This document shows positions 1 to 5,449 of a stretch of 5,449 nt of DNA, piece by piece (position 1 is the stretch's first letter; the number at the start of each line of letters is the position of its first letter). The DNA is from an uncultured Altererythrobacter sp. (GTDB lineage Bacteria > Pseudomonadota > Alphaproteobacteria > Sphingomonadales > Sphingomonadaceae). The notes under the pieces are model-generated. The model was not told the origin of the DNA. It saw only the letters and a program-made list of their open reading frames with translations, and ran no database searches. The translations under genes and the position numbers were made by a program. Location of the stretch: positions 1 through 5,449 of the forward strand of contig CALLIO010000137.1 of assembly GCA_938009055.1 (NCBI GenBank). The letters are read 5' to 3'.

Positions 1-2607
1 ATCGACAATCGCAACGCTGCCGTCAGCATTGCGGTCGATCCGGTCCGCACGGCCATAAATGCGCACACCGCCCACGATCATGCTGCCTTTGATTTCGCTG
101 CCAATCGGCACGCGCTTAGCAGCGTCCTCGCGGATTTTGCCAACCACCCATTCCAAAGCTTTGACCAAGCGCGGTTGCCAAAGCCCCCTAAGCAAGGGAT
201 GTGTATTCTTCTCTTCCAGAACCTCGTCAGCAATGGCCAATATGTCAGCCTTAGGATCAGCCTTGCTTGCCTCGTGCCAGCGCTCGAGAATTTCGTGAGC
301 CACAGTGCCTTGCCAAGCCGGACCTGGCTCTGCATCTAACGCTTCAAGCTCGCGCAGTTTGAGAATTTCCTGCGCGTAGAATTGATAAGGGTCACCTAAA
401 AGCCGATCGAGCCCTGTCACTTTGATTGGAACATCGCGTAATGCGGCCGATGGGTCGGGCTTTGGCTGCTCATAAGGTTCGGTGCGCGGCGCAAGTCGAT
501 CTAGTTGCTGCGCCCATTGCGGCAGTTCGCGTTCGCGGTGGCCTGCCCCCATATCGCCGAGCAATGCCTGAATTCTGAGGAGAAAGCGCGAGGGGATCGT
601 CGGCCCTTCCGCATCGCGCTCCGCCCGCATCAAAAAAACTTCTGGCGCGCCCATTGCGCCGGCAAGATCGTGCGCCGCCAAACCAATCCTAAAGTCTGAC
701 CCCGGCACGCCCAATGCGCGCGTAATCGCTGGAGCCAGTAACGGATCAGGCGATGGGATACGCGGCCATACCCCTTCATTCAGCCCGCCACAAATCACCA
801 GATCAGCGCGCGACATGCGCGATTCGAGCAGGCCATAAATCGCAACGCGCGGGTGCCCGCCATAAGGTGGGCGGACCGAAACATCTGCCATTGCCTCGCG
901 CAATATGATCGGCAGCTCGCCCGGTTTGAGCGCGGTAGGCACAGCGCGCGCATGGATGCGCATATCCTCGACAAAATGCGATAGCGCCCGGCCATCATGA
1001 TTGGCCCATAGCGCGTCACCGGCCAGAGCCTGTGCAATCTCCAAGATGCGCTCAAGGACTTCAAACAGATCGAGCTGCTCGTTTTCACCAAGAGCCGCCA
1101 TCTGACCGATAATGGGCTGAACATCGGCCCACCAATCCTCGACCCCCGCCTTCTTCGCCGCTGCGGCGAGACTTGCAAGCCCTGGCGCAGGGCGCGGTCC
1201 GCGCAATTCATGTTCAAACTTGCGCAAAGCGGCGAGCCAATCCTGCCGCCCTTCACCCTGTTTTACGAGGGGATGCGAAAGCGCAGCAATCAAAGCAACG
1301 GGCGCTGCCGCGTCAGCCACAATCTCAGCCAATTGCAAGAGCAGCCGCGCGGGCGCGGTGAGATGCAGCGGCTCACCAGCGGTATCATCGGCATTGATCC
1401 CCCAGCGCTTCAAATGGCTGACCACACGCCGCGCCAAGGCTCTGTCAGGAGTGACCAGCGCAACCCTTTTTTCCGGCACTCCGAGCGCTTGGCGGATGGC
1501 GAGCGCTGCTGCCTGTGCTTCTTCTTCTAACGTCGCTAGTTCAAGGATTTTGACGCCGGAAAGCCTGCGATCCTTATCCTCCAATTTCGCCCACGCCTTG
1601 CTCGCAATCGGCGGCATGAAGAGCGAGGAGATTGCGCGGCTGCGTTCTGGCGGCGCAGCGGTCATTCCCTTGCGGTGCCACGGATCAACCTCGGCCCGGT
1701 TCACGCCCATCCGGTTTAGCAGCAGTTTGAGATGATATTGCGGGTGGGTGACGGCATCCTTGCGGCCAAAAACTTCCGCGCTTTCCTCATCCGAATGGCC
1801 CGCCCTGCCTAGCTCGTCCCAGGCTGCATCGCTCATCGTCAGATCAAGATCTGGCAGGATCACCGCGCCCTTGGGCAAGTCCGCAATTGTGCGCAGCAAA
1901 CGCGCCAAAGCGGGCGCTGCGCTGGTCACGCCAACGGCTAGGATGGGCGAAGATGGCGGGGTATACGCCCATGCTTTGCTCGCCGCATCGAACAGCCGGT
2001 TGCGCCTTTCGGCAAGCTCGATCTCGCCGCGTTCCTCAAGTAGGGTGAACCACGTGCGCTGCACAGTTGCGAACAGCCACAAATTGTCCTGCCAATGCTG
2101 GGCGATTTCGGGAAAGCGATCTTTAACCGGATCAGAGAGCAATTGGTCAGGCGTGACTTCTTCAGCGATCAGACGGTCGATTGTGCCGCCCATCTCCTTC
2201 GCCAATCTGAGCAGGCCCGCTGTTCCCGGCTTCTCGCGCTCACTGGCATCAAACGCGGCTTCGATCAGCTGTGCCAATTCCAGCTGGCGGCGCGTTGGCT
2301 CCACCGCTGGCGGGATAGCTCTGGCCGACAGCGGATCGAGCAAAGCGCCCAAATTCTCCGCCAGATCAATGTCACCGATCATCGCCATGCGCGGCATCAA
2401 CAGGCCATTGAGGTTATGTTCGCCCGCATAACGGGTAAAAGCTTCGCTAATCGTGCGCGCGGCGCGGCTGCTGGGAACAAGTAGTGTTAGCCGCGCAAGA
2501 CCGAAATCGGTCTCTGCATAGCGCGGGACAATCCCAGCAACCAGCGCATCAGCGAAACCGCGATGCGCGGCGATGGAATAAAGCTGCGGACCCGCCCGCT
2601 CAGCCAC
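1..2607 (-). CDS. addB: AddB subunit of AddAB helicase-nuclease, alphaproteobacterial type (3' end missing)
   Basis: AddB with AddA processes double-strand DNA ends for RecA-dependent repair. The open frame gives 869 residues with no stop before the left edge. The N-terminus (LTLLVPSSRAARTISEAF, about 40-57) matches the inactivated helicase domain of alphaproteobacterial AddB and has no Walker A. The family motif GGLNEGVWP is at 607-615. The C-terminal RecB-type nuclease has begun: His771 in GTVAHEIL, Asp855 in GRADRID and Asp869 in VAIVD match three of the four catalytic residues; the Lys of the usual D-Y-K lies just past the edge. At 739-745 the sequence is DPYQFYA, where iron-sulphur AddB proteins have a Cys-Pro; I find only one cysteine (606) in the visible part. 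The GTG start at 2605-2607 is nearly forced: an in-frame TAG lies at 2611-2613 and the first in-frame ATG is over 60 codons on. No Shine-Dalgarno sequence is visible; the 8-base overlap with murU suggests coupled translation. Confidence 0.93.
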   Translation of the reverse strand, partial: MAERAGPQLYSIAAHRGFADALVAGIVPRYAETDFGLARLTLLVPSSRAARTISEAFTRYAGEHNLNGLLMPRMAMIGDIDLAENLGALLDPLSARAIPPAVEPTRRQLELAQLIEAAFDASEREKPGTAGLLRLAKEMGGTIDRLIAEEVTPDQLLSDPVKDRFPEIAQHWQDNLWLFATVQRTWFTLLEERGEIELAERRNRLFDAASKAWAYTPPSSPILAVGVTSAAPALARLLRTIADLPKGAVILPDLDLTMSDAAWDELGRAGHSDEESAEVFGRKDAVTHPQYHLKLLLNRMGVNRAEVDPWHRKGMTAAPPERSRAISSLFMPPIASKAWAKLEDKDRRLSGVKILELATLEEEAQAAALAIRQALGVPEKRVALVTPDRALARRVVSHLKRWGINADDTAGEPLHLTAPARLLLQLAEIVADAAAPVALIAALSHPLVKQGEGRQDWLAALRKFEHELRGPRPAPGLASLAAAAKKAGVEDWWADVQPIIGQMAALGENEQLDLFEVLERILEIAQALAGDALWANHDGRALSHFVEDMRIHARAVPTALKPGELPIILREAMADVSVRPPYGGHPRVAIYGLLESRMSRADLVICGGLNEGVWPRIPSPDPLLAPAITRALGVPGSDFRIGLAAHDLAGAMGAPEVFLMRAERDAEGPTIPSRFLLRIQALLGDMGAGHRERELPQWAQQLDRLAPRTEPYEQPKPDPSAALRDVPIKVTGLDRLLGDPYQFYAQEILKLRELEALDAEPGPAWQGTVAHEILERWHEASKADPKADILAIADEVLEEKNTHPLLRGLWQPRLVKALEWVVGKIREDAAKRVPIGSEIKGSMIVGGVRIYGRADRIDRNADGSVAIVD
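2600..2607 (-). other. 8-base overlap, murU end to addB start
   Basis: The addB GTG (2605-2607) begins 8 bases before the end of murU (TGA at 2600-2602). The in-frame TAG at 2611-2613 prevents a longer AddB N-terminus, and no clear Shine-Dalgarno sequence is present. Confidence 0.75.
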
Positions 2608-3313
2608 GCTCTAACGCTGCTTCGGTGGGCGCAATGGCCTCTGGCGTGCCGACTTCGAACCACAGTCCTGTGAAGGAAGCGCCGAACAGCCGCCCCTCTT
2701 CAATCGCGCGGCTCCACAATATGTTGGTCGAAAATTTGCCGTCGGGTGCATCGCGCAAGAGCCGGTGCGAGACGAGCTGAATACCGGTGTAGATGAAGGG
2801 TGCGATCCGGCCAGACAGCCGCCTGCGCAATCGCCCTAAGCCGTCCATATGGAAGTCGCCAGAGCCGCGGAAATTCACCGCGCGCGCATGCGGCACGACC
2901 AACAGCAAAGCGTCCATGATCTCTGGGTCCCAACGCTTAGACAGATCGTGAAAAGCACTTTGCGGCCCATCGAGCCAGATATTGTCTGAGTTGAGGCAGT
3001 AAAACGGGTCGGGCAAATGACTTTGCGCGTGGATCATTCCCCCGCCCGTCTCGAGCAGCTCGGCCCGCTCGTCAGAAATTGTAATCGCCGGATTGCCGCG
3101 CTCTGCCAGATGCGCTTCCAATGCGTCGGCCAAATAATGAACGTTGACCACAGCCTTGCTGACGCCTGCTTCATCCAAGCGGTCGAGCGAATGATCAATC
3201 AGTGGTTTGCCTGCCACGCGCACCAAAGGCTTCGGCTGGCTAGCGGTTAGCGGCCGCATCCGTTTGCCCATGCCAGCGGCCATGACCATCGCAGTGTCAC
3301 TCACAAGCGCCAT
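2600..3313 (-). CDS. murU: N-acetylmuramate 1-phosphate uridylyltransferase, MurU-like
   Basis: MurU converts MurNAc-1-phosphate and UTP to UDP-MurNAc, completing the recycling route that bypasses the fosfomycin-sensitive enzyme MurA. The 237-residue protein is a single sugar-nucleotidyltransferase domain without the left-handed beta-helix of GlmU. The nucleotide-binding loop is AAGMGKRMRPLT (12-23), followed by KPLV (28-31). DERAELLETGGG (81-92) is the strong MurU-type segment. The metal-binding NSDN motif is at 108-111 (Asp110), and WFEVGTPEA (218-226) closes the fold. The ATG at 3311-3313 overlaps the amgK stop as TAATG, and GGAGG lies 12 bases upstream, the strongest ribosome-binding site in the window. 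The last 8 bases overlap addB. By domain alone it could be another NDP-sugar pyrophosphorylase (RmlA- or HddC-like), but the DERAELLETGGG segment and the preceding amgK support MurU. Confidence 0.9.
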   Translation of the reverse strand: MALVSDTAMVMAAGMGKRMRPLTASQPKPLVRVAGKPLIDHSLDRLDEAGVSKAVVNVHYLADALEAHLAERGNPAITISDERAELLETGGGMIHAQSHLPDPFYCLNSDNIWLDGPQSAFHDLSKRWDPEIMDALLLVVPHARAVNFRGSGDFHMDGLGRLRRRLSGRIAPFIYTGIQLVSHRLLRDAPDGKFSTNILWSRAIEEGRLFGASFTGLWFEVGTPEAIAPTEAALERG

Positions 3314-3315
3314 TA
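3311..3315 (-). other. TAATG stop-start overlap, amgK to murU
   Basis: The amgK TAA (3313-3315) and the murU ATG (3311-3313) share one base. This couples two enzymes of consecutive steps, which fits matched synthesis of kinase and uridylyltransferase. Confidence 0.85.
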
Positions 3316-4299
3316 TGCGATTTTTCCTCCGCCGCTCTCACGCAATTCTACAGGAATATTGGCATCAAACCATGCCGCAACAGGCGCGAGTGCTGGGTGG
3401 GCGAGATCGCGTTCCAGAGCCTCCCAAACGCGCGGGATCAAATCGAGATAGCGGGTCTTGCCATCACGTTTGTAGAGCCGTGCGAATATACCCACAATTT
3501 TGGTGTTTCGCTGCGCGCCAAGGCAGGCGTAATCCGCGATGAAATCATCACCCGTATCGGTCATCTGGCAATAACGTTCGAGCATTTGCACCTCAAGCTC
3601 AACCGAAACATCGCGCCTTGCATCTTGCAAAAGCGATACGAGGTCATAGGCGCGGTGACCAACCAGCGCGTCTTGGAAATCAATCAAGCCTTGCGGCGCC
3701 CCATCGCGCGGGTCGCCCAGCAGCATGATATTTTCCGCGTGATAATCGCGCAGAACCGTCACCGCGGCTTCTTGGCGAGCGATAACAGGTGACATCACCG
3801 CTTCCCACGCCGCACGAAAACCAGCCTCATCGACCTGCAAATTCATCGCCGGACAATACCACTGGGTAAGCAGATCAGTCTCTCGCGCATAGGTCGCCAT
3901 ATCATAGGGATCAAAGGGGCCGGCCGCGCATGCGTGCAGCTTGACGAGGGCATCAATTGCCCCCGCATAAGCATCCTGTTCACCATCGGGATTGACGTCG
4001 AGCCAATCGCGCATCCGGTCATCGCCGAAATCTTCGAGCAGCACCCAGCCTTGCGCGGGATCGGAGGCAAAAATCTGCGGCGCGCGCTGGCCGTTTTGCG
4101 ACAGCCAATCAGCCACATCGAGGAAAGGAACGGGGTCTTCATGCGGAGGCGGCGCATGCATCAGCATCGCCTTTTCTCCGCTGCGATCAATACGAAAATA
4201 ACGCCGGAAAGAGGCATCGCCCGGGATCGCATCAATTTGCGCATCGCCCCATCCGCATGATTGCAGAAACTCGCTTAGCCCTTGTGGGAAATCACTCAT
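3313..4299 (-). CDS. amgK: Anomeric MurNAc/GlcNAc kinase, AmgK-like (aminoglycoside phosphotransferase fold)
   Basis: AmgK phosphorylates MurNAc (and GlcNAc) at the anomeric carbon, giving MurNAc-1-phosphate in the cytoplasm for cell-wall recycling. The 328-residue protein has the APH/choline-kinase fold: the N-lobe has GDASFRRYFR (27-36), typical of this subfamily, and the hinge region LLEDFGDD (87-94). The catalytic loop is LRDYHAEN (183-190), with Asp185 as likely base and Asn190 as metal ligand, and the DFG-equivalent is IDFQDA (206-211) with Asp207. I chose the ATG at 4297-4299, which forms an ATGA overlap with the tsaE stop and has AGGG 8 bases upstream; an in-frame TTG at 4317 would add six residues but is less likely. 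The function is inferred mainly from the adjoining murU, since the fold alone does not reveal the substrate. Nothing suggests antibiotic resistance. The stop shares one base with the murU start. Confidence 0.85.
   Translation of the reverse strand: MSDFPQGLSEFLQSCGWGDAQIDAIPGDASFRRYFRIDRSGEKAMLMHAPPPHEDPVPFLDVADWLSQNGQRAPQIFASDPAQGWVLLEDFGDDRMRDWLDVNPDGEQDAYAGAIDALVKLHACAAGPFDPYDMATYARETDLLTQWYCPAMNLQVDEAGFRAAWEAVMSPVIARQEAAVTVLRDYHAENIMLLGDPRDGAPQGLIDFQDALVGHRAYDLVSLLQDARRDVSVELEVQMLERYCQMTDTGDDFIADYACLGAQRNTKIVGIFARLYKRDGKTRYLDLIPRVWEALERDLAHPALAPVAAWFDANIPVELRESGGGKIA
3326..3330 (-). promoter_or_regulatory. Ribosome-binding site of murU
   Basis: GGAGG on the minus strand, continuing as GGAGGAAAAA, lies 12 bases before the murU ATG and inside the last codons of amgK. 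The spacing is slightly long, but it is the best anti-16S match in the window and supports the ATG at 3311-3313 as the start. Confidence 0.7.
4296..4299 (-). other. ATGA stop-start overlap, tsaE to amgK
   Basis: The tsaE TGA (4296-4298) and the amgK ATG (4297-4299) form the classic 4-base ATGA junction of translationally coupled genes, here combined with an AGGG ribosome-binding site. Confidence 0.85.
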
Positions 4300-4739
4300 A
4301 ATGCGCGCCCTAGCCAATCAGAGCCCTGTTCGACAATCGCGCGGCGCCCTTGCCCCACAATTTCAAGCGAAATGCGCAAACATTCTGGCAAATGGGCAAA
4401 TCCGCCAGCCTTTTCCGGCCATTCTGCGATCAATGCTGCGCCGTCGCGGTAGTCTTCCAAGCCCAATTCGCGCACTTCGGCAGGATCATTAAGCCGGTAA
4501 AAATCCGCATGCACACAAGGCAAGCGCATTTCCGCGCTGTCATACACTTCCAGTATCGTGAATGTCGGCGAAGGAACCTCTGACCGATAACCAAGCGCCT
4601 GCAATATGCTGCGCGCCAAAGTGCTCTTGCCCGCGCCAAGGTCGCCCGAGAGAGCAACTACGTCTCCTGCCTCAAGCTGCGCGGCGATCCGCTGGCCAAG
4701 CGCATCCATTGCATCAAGATCAGGGCACTCGACGATCAC
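4296..4739 (-). CDS. tsaE: tRNA t6A37 threonylcarbamoyladenosine biosynthesis ATPase TsaE
   Basis: TsaE is the small cytoplasmic P-loop ATPase that works with TsaB and TsaD to transfer threonylcarbamoyl to A37 of ANN-decoding tRNAs. The 147-residue product is of usual family length. Walker A is GDLGAGKST (32-40), preceded by the family's GDVVALSG strand (25-32). The switch-like segment VPSPTFTI is at 55-62, HADFYRL at 77-83 and the late AEWPEK motif, usually IEWxE, at 105-110. The start is GTG at 4737-4739, inside the divL stop (GTGA, 4-base overlap); no Shine-Dalgarno sequence precedes it, so translation probably depends on ribosomes finishing divL. The next in-frame ATG (codon 11, 4707-4709) would leave only about 20 residues before the P-loop, shorter than usual. 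The stop overlaps the amgK start by 4 bases. Identification is firm. Confidence 0.95.
   Translation of the reverse strand: MIVECPDLDAMDALGQRIAAQLEAGDVVALSGDLGAGKSTLARSILQALGYRSEVPSPTFTILEVYDSAEMRLPCVHADFYRLNDPAEVRELGLEDYRDGAALIAEWPEKAGGFAHLPECLRISLEIVGQGRRAIVEQGSDWLGRAL
4308..4311 (-). promoter_or_regulatory. Ribosome-binding site of amgK
   Basis: AGGG on the minus strand ends 8 bases before the ATG at 4297-4299, within the end of tsaE. It favours that ATG over the upstream in-frame TTG at 4317, for which this element would lie inside the coding sequence. Confidence 0.55.
4736..4739 (-). other. GTGA stop-start overlap, divL to tsaE
   Basis: The divL TGA (4736-4738) and the tsaE GTG (4737-4739) share bases. 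The bases just before the GTG (ACATCTTCC) contain no purine-rich site, so re-initiation by ribosomes leaving divL is the likely way tsaE is translated. Confidence 0.8.
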
Positions 4740-5449
4740 GGAAGATGTATCACCGCGCTGGTTCCGCCCCCAAGCTCGCTCATCAATTCCAGCGTGCCGC
4801 CATGCGCTTCGATCAGCTGGCGAGCGAGCGGAATGCCAAGCCCCTTGCGCTGCTCGATTGATCCATCATCCTTGGTGCGAAGCCCATCCAGCGCGCGGGC
4901 CAGCGCCTCTTCATCCATTCCGCTGCCATTGTCGGAAATCACGATCCGTGCGCCGTCACGGGTGCGCCCAACATCGACCAGAATGCGTCCGCCGCTTTGG
5001 GTCCCGGCAATAGAATTGTCGACCAGATTGCCAATCGCGCGGCCCAATTGCTTGGCGTCTGCCTCGATCTTGCCGCCGGCATTGCCGCGAAGGTCCAAAT
5101 CCAGTCCAGCCTCCTCGATGGCTTTCTCGCGCTCGCGGACAATCTGGGTGACAAAGGGGAGAATTTCCATCCGCTCTTTATTGAGCGGCAACATGCCCGC
5201 TTCGCTTTGCGAGAGGTCGAGTACATTTTCGACTTGCTCGGTCAGGCGCGCAACCGAATCAAGAATTGCGGCGACATATTCGCCCATCTGGTCGCTCACT
5301 TCGCCTGCCGCCCCGCTCTGGATCAGCTCGGCAAAACCGCCAATCGAGGTCAGCGGCGTGCGCAATTCGTAAGACATATTGGCAAGGAAGCGCGCCTTCA
5401 CAGCATCCGCCTCTTCCAATGCTTGGTTGCGTTCGCGCAGCGCGCGTTC
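4736..5449 (-). CDS. divL: DivL-type tyrosine pseudo-histidine-kinase, C-terminal part (partial)
   Basis: The frame is open to the right edge and gives the last 237 residues of a sensor-kinase-like protein. Residues 1-20 of the fragment are a charged helix (LRERNQALEEAD), as usually links a PAS domain to the dimerisation domain. The H-box reads NMSYELRTPLTS (24-35): Tyr27, codon TAC at 5369-5371, sits where histidine kinases carry the phospho-acceptor His. The following E-x-x-T (28-31) is intact. The ATPase domain follows: N-box NLVDNS (141-146), G1 DNGSGMD (173-179), G2 GLGIPLARQ (203-211), ending at a typical C-terminal strand. In Caulobacter, DivL has Tyr at this site, binds phosphorylated DivK and controls CckA, and so CtrA. 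The true start lies outside the window; the TTG at 5419 is internal. The gene overlaps tsaE by 4 bases. It could be another Tyr-substituted PAS kinase, but the tsaE-adjacent position also fits DivL as I recall alphaproteobacterial gene order. Kinase-family membership is certain; the DivL identity is likely. Confidence 0.85.
   Translation of the reverse strand, partial: ERALRERNQALEEADAVKARFLANMSYELRTPLTSIGGFAELIQSGAAGEVSDQMGEYVAAILDSVARLTEQVENVLDLSQSEAGMLPLNKERMEILPFVTQIVREREKAIEEAGLDLDLRGNAGGKIEADAKQLGRAIGNLVDNSIAGTQSGGRILVDVGRTRDGARIVISDNGSGMDEEALARALDGLRTKDDGSIEQRKGLGIPLARQLIEAHGGTLELMSELGGGTSAVIHLP

Noticed and set aside
795..1256. A 153-codon minus-strand open frame
   Set aside because: It is in a different frame from addB, within its conserved middle part, and is Arg/Ser/Cys-rich without recognisable motifs.
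1748..2431. A 227-codon plus-strand open frame, Ser/Arg/Ala-rich
   Set aside because: It lies entirely antisense to addB, has low-complexity composition typical of GC-rich shadow frames and matches no family I know.
2600..2620. Frameshift or fusion at the murU-addB junction
   Set aside because: Both proteins have normal family ends here: MurU stops soon after its GTPEA motif and AddB begins at its usual N-terminal strand, so this is a simple overlap.
3313..4299. Aminoglycoside-resistance phosphotransferase
   Set aside because: The fold is shared, but the GDASFRRYF N-lobe, the murU neighbour and the housekeeping operon point to a sugar kinase of cell-wall recycling.
4300..4317. Upstream TTG start giving AmgK six extra residues
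   Set aside because: The ATG at 4297-4299 makes a standard ATGA overlap with tsaE and has a suitably spaced AGGG; the TTG has neither.
4794..5372. A 192-codon plus-strand open frame, Ser/Pro/Arg-rich
   Set aside because: It is antisense to the conserved kinase domain of divL; composition and lack of motifs mark it as a shadow.
5417..5419. TTG as the start of the kinase gene
   Set aside because: The frame stays open upstream to the window edge and encodes a typical signalling helix continuous with the H-box, so the codon is internal.
1..5449. Hidden defence system, mobile element, CRISPR array or riboswitch
   Set aside because: Five housekeeping-type genes with overlapping ends fill the window; I see no direct repeats, terminal inverted repeats, transposase or integrase motifs, or structured non-coding stretch.

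Overview
The window reads as one unbroken minus-strand operon from an alphaproteobacterium, probably a sphingomonad or erythrobacter-like member of the Sphingomonadales. That placement is inferred from the gene order, from the alphaproteobacterial type of AddB and from the DivL-type kinase; no 16S rRNA or other taxonomic marker is present. There is essentially no non-coding DNA. Five genes run right to left, and every junction is an overlap of 1 to 8 bases. I see no RNA gene, mobile element, CRISPR array, repeat array, internal promoter or terminator.

In transcription order (high to low coordinates) the genes are: (1) the C-terminal 237 residues of a histidine-kinase-like protein whose phospho-acceptor histidine is replaced by tyrosine (SYELRTPL), the hallmark of the cell-cycle regulator DivL; its PAS-containing N-terminal part lies beyond position 5449. 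(2) tsaE, the ATPase of the tRNA t6A modification machinery, starting at GTG. (3) An aminoglycoside-phosphotransferase-fold sugar kinase matching AmgK, the anomeric MurNAc/GlcNAc kinase. (4) A nucleotidyltransferase matching MurU, MurNAc-1-phosphate uridylyltransferase. (5) addB, the first 869 codons of the alphaproteobacterial AddB subunit of the AddAB helicase-nuclease, starting at GTG and cut off by the window edge at position 1, in the middle of its nuclease active site.

Functionally, the operon joins a CtrA-pathway regulator (DivL), a translation-fidelity enzyme (TsaE), a two-enzyme route that recycles cell-wall MurNAc directly to UDP-MurNAc (AmgK then MurU), and double-strand-break repair (AddB, with addA expected just downstream). 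AmgK and MurU act on consecutive substrates; the other products have no direct biochemical link that I can see, so the grouping probably reflects co-transcription of growth and cell-cycle functions. The most notable points are the tyrosine in the DivL-type H-box, the amgK-murU pair, and an AddB that lacks both a Walker A motif and the first cysteine of the iron-sulphur cluster known from the Bacillus-type enzyme.
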